From assembly GCA_943735955.1 (NCBI GenBank), contig OX030967.1, positions 1,322,181-1,386,180 on the forward strand: 64,000 nucleotides of DNA, read 5' to 3'. The stretch comes from Piscicola geometra (Eukaryota > Annelida > Clitellata > Hirudinida > Piscicolidae). This document shows positions 1 to 24,815 of the stretch, piece after piece (the stretch's first letter is position 1; each line of letters starts with the position of its first letter). The notes under the pieces were generated by a model that was given only the letters and a program-made list of their open reading frames with translations, ran no database searches and was not told where the DNA came from. The position numbers and the translations under genes are program-made.

Positions 1-299
1 TTTATTACACCACTACATCTTATCAAACCATCCCACTACATCACACTAATATTACATCACCATAACACACCAAACACACAAACACTCCACACAGAAGCTC
101 TGAAATAAGCAGCAAGGACTGCATTTTCCTTCTGAAGAATGAATCATTAGTATGTAACTGCCTCAATTTATTTTAACTTAATTTTTTTAATGTACCACTT
201 GCCACACCACTATATCACCCATTCCACTTCACCACCCACCATACCATACAACCTCACCACCCACCATACCATACAACTTCACCAATCAACACTACAATA

Positions 300-465
300 G
301 ATCACTTACACCACCACACCACTCACCACACCCATCGACAGATTACTTACACCACCACACCACTCACCACACCCATCGACAGATCACTTACTCCACCACA
401 CCACTCACCACACCCATCGACAGATCACTTACTCCACCACACCACTCACCACACCCATCGACAGA
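300..465. repeat. 41-bp minisatellite, about 4 copies
   Basis: About four near-identical 41-bp units rich in CCACCACACCACTCACC, each containing CATCGACAGAT, lie directly upstream of the first visible Ig exon. Positions 1-299 are AC-rich intronic or intergenic sequence in which I see nothing else. Confidence 0.8.
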
Positions 466-485
466 CCCCTCCTCGAATCACTCAG

Positions 486-563
486 CCCCTCAAAGACGTG
501 AAGACAAACGAAAGAGGCAGTGTCATTTTCTTTTGTCGCATCACTGGCAATCCCAGACCAAAA
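486..563 (+). CDS. Ig gene exon a (strands A-C)
   Basis: Acceptor CACTCAG before 486 and donor AAAA/GTGAGC after 563; 26 codons in phase 0. Encodes the A' and B strands with the core cysteine and the G-N-P-R-P turn typical of I-set domains. Confidence 0.75.
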
Positions 564-3500
564 GTGAGCTCTTCAACTCTTTTGTATTCTACAAGCTTAC
601 AAAATTTCCTAGCATCCCACACAACACAACAAAATTTGTAACTGCAAAAGCAAGACTGCAAATTACAACACTAAAACTAAATATTCAACATAAATACCCT
701 TCTAACGAGACAAAACCACATCGAAACACTGAATCACTACTCTAAACCACATTCTTAAATTAGATTTCACTGAGCTACCACTTTAAAACACACTACACCA
801 CCACAACACAAGAGCTTCACTCTGGCACCCCACAAAACTCCCAAAAAACAAGACAACACAACTTCAAACTTCAACGCCAACACTCAGGTGATATGGAAGG
901 GTCCCACAGATGAGCAACTTCACAACAGCACAAATCGTTACGTCATCACCTTCTTTGAAGATGGTCTCGCCAGGCTTGAGGTGTTCAGCCATTATATTGT
1001 TGTTGCTGATGCTGCTTTTATATTTCGAAACTGGTATTGCGGAGTCTGGTGAGTCTTATCTCGCCCAGCCCTGCTTTTGAGTTAGTTCTAAAGTATGGTT
1101 TCCTAGTCAATGTTGCAGTCTAGAGCTGAAAAGTCTGTCCAGAGGTGCGCTGTCGACTTATTGCAGGGCTTGCCCAATGTGAAACTTGCTCCTGCTGGTG
1201 CGAATAGGTTTAAAGTGTTTTTTTAGTAATTATTCTATTTTTTAATTGCATTTTAGTCTGTTATGCAGTTTTCTGAAATTCTTTGGCAAATTTTAGATCT
1301 GGAAAAAATTTGGTTAATAGGGTTCTGGCGTTGTATTCTTCCATTAGTTGCTTTCTCATCTGCATCTTCATTCCCATGCAGAACGCAGTAGCCTGGTACC
1401 CAAATAAAGGAGACTTAGATGCTTTTCGCACACTGGGTGGTCAGCTCTGAATTAGAATGAGAAGAGACATTTTTTCCTAGTAGCGATAAAAGCGCTTGCA
1501 ATCAGATACTATTTTTGGCTTGCTTCATTTTTCTCTTTCGATCAGCCAATTCAGAGTTTTCTCGATCTTTAGTCTTTCAGTGTCCAATGGGTTACTTTTG
1601 ATCTCTGTGTATGTGCTTTCTCTTTGGTCTCCTTGGTACACTACCCCTGCAGTGCACAATGTTTTGCCACACTTTCTAAAGAGTGTAAATGGTATAGTCG
1701 GAAGCTCCATTGAGCTCGATAGCAACTCTGGCCTCTTCTAGTAGTTTTGCGCAGTGTTTTTGGAGAAGCTGATGTTGCATCGTAATTTATTCCAAAGTTC
1801 ATGTTAAAGGGAGAAGTTTTCTTGTTTTGTAATAAAATGTAGTTTTTTTTTGTTTGAACTTTTTGGTTATTTGCCTTTCTACAAGTGCTTTCCTCCACTC
1901 TTCCTGCTCCTAGCTTCAGTCCTTGCACGACAGTTAACGAACTAAATTGTGATGTAGACGATGAAACGGTAGGAATGCCAATGTTGACCATTTTCTTTAG
2001 TCGCCTTTTCTCCACACATTTTCGTAGGCTCGGCTGTAGTCGTACTGGGTGAGAATGGTGCATTGTGAAGGCCTTTAAAATAGTGTCATAATGTTGAAAA
2101 AAAGACCTATTTCACTGTTAGTGGGCAAGTCACTTCAAAACCCAACAGGCCATAGGCTGCTCCATTCTCTTGACTGATCTCTTCTGCTTCTGCTGGTGCA
2201 CATGGGATGTGCATGGTTTTCTTTAGCTCAAATCTCTTCTAGCCCTTTAAATTTTGTTGTTGTTGAATGAGTGAGAATGAATAAGCCTTATTCAATAAGG
2301 AAGGAACATACTCTCTCAGTGGGATGGTTTTCGAGAATAAAAACAATTGATGCACTATCTTTTACGTGAAATACTTAATAATTGGTAAAATAGAATATTT
2401 TAAAGTTATAATATATTTTTCACCATATTACTAGTAAAACATTTTTTGTAAATTAAAATATTATGTGAAATTGTTCAACAAAAAAGTTGTGGCATAATAT
2501 TGGTCAGAGCACTAAAAGTCATAGGAAATATTTAAAATATTTTATTTTGCCTATTTGCATTACCGTTTTTTTACCATACAGCTATTTAAACATTAGAAAC
2601 TTGTCTCGAATAATTGTTATGGATGTGTGCTTGTGTGTATGTGCATTTTATGTGTGATGGACCAATAAAATGCATGCATACTAATCAATGCAGGGCCAAT
2701 CAAATTATATGAGTATTTGTTTGTATGAACCCTGTGAACATTCTATATGGGTCCCATATGGGCTAAATGGGCAAAGGGTAATTAATATGGGTCCTATATG
2801 GACTTCGTGGGCTAGAGATTATCTATATGGGTCCTATATGGGTCCTATATGGGCTAAATGGGCTTTTAAATAGATGAAATTTAACGTGTTTTTAAACAAA
2901 AACCTATTTGGGAAGTATATGGGTCCTAAATGGGCTAAATGAGCTTTGAATAGTAATAAAAGTTAAAGTGTTTTTATGGAGAATCTATGTGGGTCCTACA
3001 TGGGTCCTATATGGGCTAAATAGGCTTTTAAAAAATAATAATTCTGAGTGTTTTCAGGGAAAACCTATGTGGGTCCTATATGGGTCCTATATGGGCTAAA
3101 TGGGTTTAAAAAAAATAAAAATTCTAAATGTTTTTAAGGAAAGCCTATGTGGGTCCTTTATGGGTCCTATATGGGCTATATGGGCTTTAAAAAAATAAAA
3201 ATTCTAAATGTTTTCAAGGAAAGCCTATATGGGTTCTATATGGGTCCTATATGGGCTAAATGGGCTTTGAATAATAAAAAAAGTTGAAGTGTTTTTATGG
3301 AAAGCCTATGTGGGTCCTATATGGGTCCTGTATGGGCTAAATGGACTTTAAAATAAATTTCAAGTGTTTTTAAGGAAAGCCTATGTGGGTCCTATATGGG
3401 TCCTATATGGGCTAAATGGGCTTTAAAAAAATAAAAATGCTAAGTGTTTTCAAGGAAAGCCTATGTGGGTACTACATGGGCTTAATGGACTTTGAATTAG

Positions 3501-4817
3501 TGTAACATTTAGCCATGGTTTTGGTAAAATATTTATTATTTTGTTATTTTAGTCATTTGAATTTATTATCTCTTTTATTTTAGAAATTTTATCTTCTGTT
3601 GTAATTATTTAGAAAGTATTTGTCTAGAAAAGTCTTTCTGGTTTCTTATTAAAGTTTTTAAAAACATTTCTCCTTATTAAATATTAATATTAAAAAATTC
3701 TAAGTTATGCAAATAAGTATTCAATAGTTCAACAAACTTTTCAAAACTCCACAAGTTGTAATCAATGTATTCAATTTGTATATAAGACCCCAATCATTTT
3801 TATCAATATGTGTAATGCCAAAAGAGAGCCGGTTAGCACTCCCCTTGACCAAAACAGATTACAACATGGTATTTAATTTATCAATAAATCAATCACATTT
3901 TCTATATTTGGACTATTTTTCTTACATCTTTAAATTTATGTTTGGCAGAAATATTTTAATTGCTTTTTTTTTAAATAAATAATTTATCAATCAATCATGT
4001 GTTGCCCGTATAGCCCATATGGGACCCACTTAATTCGGTGTAGCATTTTGACATGGGTCCCATATGGGGCATGTTCACTGGGACGGTGGGGTCTTCAAGC
4101 GCGGAGATCCATTGAATTATTTCCAAAAACCATTTCATGAAGTAAAAATAGCTATTTTAGTGAAAAATAATAAGTTACGGAGGTTTAAATGACCGTCATT
4201 ACGGGCGCCATTTCAAAAAGTTGATTTTAAATTTCTAATTTACACATCATATAGTAACAATTGTTTGAAAAAAAATGGAAAAAAGAAAACTAAAAAAAAA
4301 TTAAATTCAGAAATTTTATATTGTTTTTTAGATCAGGTTTTATGGCTGTCAGTGCTCACTGATAATCTGAAAAACTATTTGCTCAATTAAAAAAGATGAA
4401 TACAATTATTGTGTTTGAAATTATTTTTATACTCTATAATACATACATGAGTATACATAAAGCAAGTATTTTTGAAATTGAAAACCTAAATATAGAAAGA
4501 CACAAAGTCTGTAGTCAAATCTGTATCAACCCATGTGTTGAATAGTGCGAGTAGGTGTTGGCCAAATTTTGTTTCCTGATGTTGTTAATGCTGAAATTTT
4601 TATTCCTAATGTTGAAAATAATATTTTTGGCTTTTTTGAGCTCTTTTATTTGTATCACTATGTTCTTAAAGCATTACAGACCGTCATAACAAGTCCTTCT
4701 CCCCACAAAATTCTCCAGGTAAGTGGGGTGGGAGCTGCCGACGTGGGCACGTACACAGTGCAAGTCAGCAACGCAGCAGGAGTGATTTCATCCACTGCTC
4801 TCCTCACTCTCCTCTGA
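486..4817 (+). CDS. 3' end of an Ig-superfamily (I-set) protein gene, three exons
   Basis: Three exons (486-563, 888-980, 4719-4817) join in phase 0 into one I-set immunoglobulin domain of 89 residues followed by a stop codon. Seen: strand B cysteine in 'VIFFCRITGNPRP', the core tryptophan in 'VIWKG', a 'DGLARLEV' E strand, and the F/G strands 'ADVGTYTVQVSNAAG'. The position of the second disulfide cysteine is Val (YTV), so no disulfide is expected. This is usual for intracellular muscle Ig domains (titin, twitchin, obscurin, palladin families) and unlike secreted ones. The domain ends at the C-terminus of the protein. Upstream exons lie outside the window, so the family member cannot be named. 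An ATTAAA at about 4866 could be the poly(A) signal. The gene is convergent with CYB5R4. A retained exon cluster of a dead gene is possible, but all three frames are intact. Confidence 0.75.
888..980 (+). CDS. Ig gene exon b (strands C-E)
   Basis: Acceptor CAACACTCAG before 888 and donor GAG/GTGTTC after 980; 31 codons in phase 0. Starts with VIWK, holding the invariant Trp of strand C, and ends with 'DGLARLE'. Confidence 0.75.
981..2730. other. Ig gene intron, unannotated part
   Basis: First half of the 3.7-kb last intron. It contains open frames on both strands (for example 1641-2063 minus) but none shows a recognisable domain. No repeat family is recognised here. Confidence 0.5.
2732..4085. 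repeat. Tandem array of TATATGGGTCC-type units with inverted terminal motifs
   Basis: About ten imperfect units (about 75-80 bp, 2740-3490), each with CCTATRTGGGTCC, TATATGGGTCC and GGGCTAAATGGGC followed by an A-rich spacer. The left end reads CCCTGTGAACATTC and the right end, read inverted, TCCCAGTGAACATGCC. Both are next to a TATGGG/CCCATA palindrome. This suggests a non-autonomous DNA element of about 1.35 kb that carries an internal array. I do not see a clean target-site duplication. Confidence 0.55.
4719..4817 (+). CDS. Ig gene terminal exon c (strands F-G, stop)
   Basis: Acceptor ATTCTCCAG before 4719, phase 0, 32 codons plus TGA. Contains D-V-G-T-Y-T-V and S-N-A-A-G. GC content and codon use are clearly higher than in the AT-rich flanks, as expected for a real exon. 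Confidence 0.8.
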   Translation, partial: VSGVGAADVGTYTVQVSNAAGVISSTALLTLL

Positions 4818-5571
4818 ACCGTGCATGCCTCAATCGCTTCTTTTTCGCTTTTTTCGGCGTTTTTGATTAAAAAATTACAATTATATTTTATTATAATTTT
4901 GGCTATAAACACTAAATCAGATATCTGTTTTTAAGTATTTTTTAAATGGTTTTTAATATTTTATTTTTAAAAAATATTATTTTTATTTTTCTAGATCTCG
5001 TTGTAAACTCTTGACGCCTCATCAACTTACCTTCTTCAAGGCACCTTCCTCTTTTGGACATAATAACTTTGATGTATATTTTTAGTTGAATACTTTACCT
5101 AGATTTAAAGTTTCTGTCATAGTAAATTGAATTTCAAATATTTAAAATTCTCAATTCACAACGACTGAGAAAGAACTGAGGCATTTTCATTGTTCATAGG
5201 CTTGCAATATGGCACAAAAAATTAACTTTGATGTTGACTAAACTGTGATTACACTAAAAATAAAACTGATTTTCAAATACTTAGCGCTTTATAATGAATT
5301 TATATTTATTATTAACAAATTATTTTTTAAATAGCTAGTAATATTTTCATGACACTCGGTCTTTGATCCATACCCGTAGCCAGAAGGAGTGCAAGTGAGC
5401 CCAGCTTTCCCAGCCAAAATTTGTGTTTTTTGGTGAAACTATATCTTCCCTTTTCAATTTTGTCGTATTATACTTGTTTTTCAAATAGGAATCTGCAATG
5501 GAAAGACAGCTAATAAACGATAAGACCAGCATAATGTGATTTGAAACCGATTTTATGATATTCAATCTAAT
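4818..5571. other. AT-rich intergenic sequence
   Basis: 3' UTR of the Ig gene followed by AT-rich sequence. No gene or recognised repeat. Confidence 0.5.
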
Positions 5572-7560
5572 CAGTTGCGCAACCAGGGGGTGGCTGGGGG
5601 GGGGGGGGGCTCAAGCTTTTATTAGTTTTTTTTATCACAGTTACCATAGTTATAATATCATTATGTTAATGAGCGTGTGCAGATATTCAATGAATACCGA
5701 AATTAACAAATTTCGTAAATTCAAGCGTATTGCTGAGGTCAGCAATTACAATTTTTAGTTTGTATGCTTATTAATAAATTTATTCTTACATGACATGACA
5801 GGGTGCCTTGAATGGTGTCGGTTGGAGGCAAGGTGCTTCGTTGTTCGGCGAAGCGTGTTTGTTTGTGCAAATGAGCAACACGACAGGCTATCGAAGAAAT
5901 TTATATGACCGCTGGCATAAATTGATTTTTTCATCTCCCAATCACAAACCCACCATACCATCACCCACCATAACACCACCCATGATGAGGCTTTTAACTC
6001 ATTCTATCGTTAGAAACACAGTGTGCACTGTTAATGCCGAATCAAGCCAGTTTGGTGTTGTGGTTGACGGCACACAAGACTGCAATGGGTTAGAGCAGGA
6101 ATCGATATGCATTCGTTTTTTTGATGAAGCTCCGAATATTAATGAACAGTTTATTGGTTTATTCGGCCAACCAGAAACGACCGGAAAAACATTATCTGCT
6201 GTAGTAAAAGATTTTCTGATCAGAATTATGCTACCTAGGAAAAATTAAGAGCTCAGACTTATGTCGGCACTGCTAACATGAACGGCCAATATAACGGTTG
6301 TCAGGCTATTATCAGCGGTGAACATCCGCTTGCATTGTTTTTCCACTGTTCTGCACAATTGTTGCCCAACACACAGCTGCCGCAAATCCCTTTGTGAGCA
6401 ATTCACTTCAGTTTGTCCAAGAGTTAGGTGCTTTTTACAATCGTTCAGGGAAGCTCAAGAAGCAGTTTAGTGATGCTTTTGTGTCTCTTATAATTGACTT
6501 TTCTGAATAAAAAGTATAGTATAAAACTTCTTTGTCCTACAAGATGGCTGACCAAAATATCTACAGTGTCTTCTGTTCTTGAACATTATGAAGTGGTACT
6601 TGTTAGCTTGGAATCATTTGCTTCCATTGGTACTGCTGATGAAACAGCTGTAAAGGCTTGAGGTCTTTATTCAACAGGGCACTATTGCACTGGCCCTCAA
6701 GGTAGTTGTTTTGGTGTTTTCATTTCTCAAACAGTTAAACAAGTCATTGCAATCAGCAAGTGCCAAGGTCAGTGGAATGATTGCAGCGACAGATTCAGTT
6801 GTGCAAGAACTGCGTCGCCTACGATTAGATGAACAGTTAAATGCTATTTTCAGAGATGTCAACAGTATGGATTTGGCATATGATCTCGAGCCTATTGCTG
6901 TACCTCGGGTGCAAAAGCCGCCACAAAAGTATTGTGGGCTGGGCCCAGCTTGTGTAACAACAACACCAGAAGAACATTATCGAGCAGCTTATTACGCTGT
7001 TATAGACATTGCAATCATGCAACTCACAAAAAGGTTCAATTGAGATTCTCCTGGTTTACGTTCATACTTGCCGCTGGAGACAATGTTGCTAACTGGTGAA
7101 GTAAACCATATTTGCAAGCAGTATCGTGAGTTAAATGAAACTGGTCTTTGTTAACAGTAAACTATGTTTAAAGACCAGAATGAACTTCAGCAGAAACGGA
7201 AAAAATAATGCAAGCTATGATCACGGAAGTCAGACATCTGTTTCCTTAGGTTGAAAGACTGATCAGGTTGATGCTTGTGTGTCCAATAACGTCATGTACT
7301 GCAGAAAGATCTTTTAGTGCTTTGCGGCGTCTTAAGACTTGGTTGCGTGCACCTATGACACAGCGTCGCTTGAATTCACTGGCCGTTTGTCATGCACATC
7401 AGGATATAATTGACAGTCTGGATTTAAAAAGGCTAGCAAAAGAATGTGCTAGTCGGTCAGACATTCGAAAGAGTCTTTTTGGAATTTGGAGTAAACTAGC
7501 TGTGGGGATAGGGCAGTAGGATAGGCAGAGAGGGTATTTTATGTTATCTAAATATACACT
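5572..7560 (+). pseudogene. Decayed hAT transposon, DUF4371/ZMYM1-like transposase
   Basis: Begins with the terminal motif CAGTTGCGCAACCAGGGGG, shared with the hAT copies at 31.4-40.3 kb. Coding pieces follow in order. At 5808-6248 there is a DUF4371-type segment with 'VVVDGTQDCNGLEQ' and 'NINEQFIGLF'. The middle, 6250-7040, is frame-broken. At 7268-7519 lies the hAT C-terminal dimerisation domain with 'TSCTAERSFSALRRLKTWLR' and 'RLNSLAVCH'. In the family this protein cuts and pastes the element by an RNase-H-fold DDE reaction. Frameshifts and a missing right terminus make this copy inactive. Family assignment is by motif recognition. Confidence 0.8.
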
Positions 7561-8578
7561 GTAAGCCCAAAAATAATTCCCAATGTATATTTGTTTATAA
7601 CTTTGGCAAATTTAAATCCATTTGTAATTTTTTAAACTATTTGACTCAGAAATTAATGGAAAACAATTTGTTATAAAATTTATTTGATGGCTTGATGGCT
7701 AGTTGTTATTGAATTTATAGAGATGAAAAATAATAAAAGGTACTAAAACCGCTATTTTTTTCTTCAAATCGCTCCTAGTGTCAATAGAAAAGTATTTTTA
7801 TTGAGTATTAAACTTTTTTATAATGTTTGGATATATAAATATTAATAGTTGATACAAAAATAATTTTCACTACAGCAAACAAGACTAAATAGTATCGCTT
7901 GTACTGTATTGGCCGATATTCTGTCATGAAAGAACTCTCAGTCTCAGCTCAGATGCCAAATTTGATTTTGCCAAATCATAGGAAGTCAATAGATTCAAAA
8001 AGTGGCGCTAAAATCAAGCTTTAAATTTTTTTTTCTGCTTCCTATGTTACATGAGTCAGCTGAAGGAGGGCGTGAGGTACACCATTCGTAACTAAATGTG
8101 GCTGACAAATAAAATGAATTGTTCTACCACTGAAGATGTCATTGGAACTTTGAAATGGAAAAACTATTAGGTAGATAAATGGCCTGGAAACAGAATTGAT
8201 TTAGATTTGTTAATTTAAACCAACGCTGTGAATCTTTCATAAACTTTCAAAAGTTAAACCAGATTGATTTATTAATAACCAACAAAACCTTTCACTGTAA
8301 CCGATCGCTTCTCACACAATTCTCCAGGCGGGGTGTGGGCTAAGATGCTTCAAAGCGACGATTCGAGAATATTCTGGATGTTCAGAGGCTCACACCTTCC
8401 GTCATTTTCACCCTCATTTTCAACTACACAACATTCTAAAAGTGCTCGCTTGCTCCTTACACAAACCTAAATGTCTATTTTATGCAGATACATTCACACG
8501 TATCACTGAATTATGACCCTAAATATTCGAAATTTGCAAAAAATTTATAGACAAGAAGCTTTTTTTAAAAAGATGTGA
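7561..8578. other. Intergenic sequence between convergent genes
   Basis: AT-rich. A CTCCAG-containing stretch near 8330 superficially resembles an exon start but opens no recognisable protein on either strand. Confidence 0.4.
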
Positions 8579-8584
8579 TTTAAT
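8579..8584 (-). promoter_or_regulatory. Possible ATTAAA poly(A) signal of CYB5R4
   Basis: ATTAAA on the minus strand about 137 nt after the CYB5R4 stop codon. The hexamer is common by chance in AT-rich DNA. Confidence 0.25.
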
Positions 8585-8720
8585 GTCAAATATAAAGTTA
8601 CAAAGAGCCAGAAGAATAAGCATCAAAAACCATAAAAGTCATCAAAACTTTTATCATTAGTTGTTGTGCACTGCAAGTAGGGAAAGTAGATCATCATCAT
8701 CATCTTCAAGATCATCATGA

Positions 8721-22763
<14,043 letters not shown>

Positions 22764-23164
22764 TGTCAAGGTGGTGGTGGGGCAGTTCTGAAGGCATGGT
22801 GTTTCGATGTTTGGACGCTTGTTAGGTTTGGATTTATTTTTAAAATTATATATAAATATTTTAATCTTGAATTTTTCCTTTTTTTAAATCAAATTGAATT
22901 CTAGTATAGTTTTAACTTAAAACTTTTAAGTCTTAAAATTTAGGTCCAAAATTTTAGGAAAACTATTTACTAAGAATAAATTAACTTTTAAAACAGTAAT
23001 GAGCAAATAAATAAGTAAAAGAATCATTAAATTGTTCAAATATATTATTAACTAACTACGAAAAAAATATTTCGTGTTTAATTTTTAATTGGCCAATATA
23101 ATTTTACTATATTGTTATTATTTAATAGTCTACAACAAAGCCATTCTTCTGTTTAGTTTAATTT
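22764..23164. other. Region upstream of CYB5R4 exon 1
   Basis: AT-rich. No TATA box or CpG-rich promoter can be singled out. The exon 1 frame remains open for some distance without an ATG. Confidence 0.4.
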
Positions 23165-23612
23165 ATTTAAGTTTAGGGAGTTAAAACCAGGTCATTTGAC
23201 CTATAATGGTTATAAAAAATAAAAATAAAATATTTACATATATGTGAAATAAAAAATAAATATACAAAAATAATAATAAATAAAATATTTTCATATATAT
23301 AAAATATAAAATAAATAAACAATATAAAAATATAAAATAATAATAATAATAAACTATATGTTTGTATATTATTTTTTTTTATTATGTCATAATCGCATTT
23401 ATAGTTGTACATCATGGGATGGTTTTCCAGTATTTATCTAATTTTATTTCAAATTCATCAGTGTTTTCGGCTTTTACGATCTCATCAGGAAAGCTATTCC
23501 AATCTCTTATCATTCTTTGCGTACAGAATTAGTTTCTTGCATTATTTTGCCACTTCTTATTTGATAATTTTAGTATATTTCCTTTTGATGGTTTTATATT
23601 AAGTGTAAAAAT
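23165..23612 (-). pseudogene. CR1-like LINE 3' end (ORF2 C-terminus and 3' UTR)
   Basis: On the minus strand 'RMIRDWNSFPDEIVKAENTD' and DKYWK, the classic ORF2 C-terminus (W-N-x-L-P-x-x-V-V). An AT-rich 3' UTR follows and is repeated in inverted form at 26.6-26.9 kb. Truncated at 23613 by a hAT. Confidence 0.7.
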
Positions 23613-24649
23613 TAGAGCTGTGCTTTAATCTACATTGACTTTAGATTAACGCGTTAATCAATTAACGAACGTTAAAATTTTTAACCTCGTTAAATATTTT
23701 AACGCATTAAAAAAAATAAACGATTTTAAAAATTTAAATGCATTTAAAACCATTTAATTTGAACTGTTTTTTTATGTTTTGGATACATTGACAGTATGTG
23801 AACAAAAACACTACTAATTTACAGTCAAAAAACGAATGGGAAAAATTGCATTTCATAAAAAAACTTTTCATTTCTTGAAGATTTGCAACAGAACTTCTAG
23901 GGGGTGAAAACTACTTTACATTTTCAATAGTGTAACTTGCAATTTGTTACATTACACAAAACTTTACAATTACTTTCTTGCCAGTTTCGCAAGAGTCGGA
24001 TATGCCCCTTCGTGTTGTTGCCACCAAACAAGAGGAAAACTCAGATTCTTTTCAATAACTTTCAATGATTAACCTAGTAATCATTGAGGTATTTTCATCT
24101 TCAGAATATGAAGTCACATATGTTTTTAGTCTTTTATTTGGTGAATGCTGTATAGTTTTTTAGGTTTTCTATTCCTCTTATAGTTTCTTCAACTCTTTCA
24201 TTTGTTGAAATTTTTATATATTTTTAAATCGGAAGTCTTTTGCTGTGGCAATTCTTGACCATTGGATATTCTGATTATTCATTCTCTGCTCCAATTTCGA
24301 AAGAAATTTTGTGTGTGAAACGTATGAAGTAAGCTGGATCATCTTCTAAAGTGCATATTTCTTGTGTAAAGTGACAAATTGCAAGTTACACTATTGAAAA
24401 TGTCAAGTATTTTTCTCCCCCTAGATGTTTTGTTGCAAATCTTCAAAAAAAGATAAGTTTTTGATGAGATGCAAGTTTCCCCATTCGTTTTTTGACAGTA
24501 AATTAGTAATTTTTGTGTTCATTTGCTGACAAGGTAACCAAACAGCAAAAAACAATTTAATTTGGATAAGTTTAAATGCATTAAAAATTTTAATGCGTTA
24601 ATTTTTTTGTCTCTAATCGAAAGTTAACGTAGATTAAAGCACAGCTCTA
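23613..24649 (-). mobile_element. hAT-like element (TAGAGCTGTGC family)
   Basis: Perfect terminal inverted repeats TAGAGCTGTGCTTTAATCTA, 1037 bp in total. A transposase remnant on the minus strand reads 'LVWWQQHEGAYPTLAKLARK', the block before the hAT dimerisation domain; the rest is non-coding. I could not identify a convincing 8-bp duplication. A second copy starts at 42224. Confidence 0.8.
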
Positions 24650-24815
24650 CATTTTTTGTATATTTTACAATCATCAGCGTACATAAATATATTTGAACTC
24701 ACACTCTCTGGCAGATCGTTGAAAAATAAAACAAATAATAATGGACGCAAGACTGATCCTTGGGGAATGCCACTTTTTACTTTCACCAATTGCGGTTTAA
24801 CGCCATTAACTGCAT
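24650..24815 (-). pseudogene. CR1-like LINE reverse transcriptase fragment
   Basis: Minus strand 'VKSGIPQGSVLRPLLFVLFF' and NDLPES then FMYADDCKIYKK, holding the YADD catalytic pair. It stops at the hAT edge. At 24815 the sequence folds back into a plus-strand copy of the same LINE. Confidence 0.8.

Noticed and set aside
1641..2063. 140-codon minus-strand frame in the Ig intron
   Set aside because: No recognisable domain and ordinary AT-rich composition; a frame of this length is expected by chance in 64 kb.
5347..5979. Small frames on both strands between the Ig gene and the hAT
   Set aside because: No conserved domain, no splice context, and partial overlap with the hAT terminus.
8320..8470. 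Alternative last exon of CYB5R4 after CAATTCTCCAG or on the minus strand
   Set aside because: The exon at 8721-8775 fits phase, length and family C-terminus. Neither strand here gives a match.
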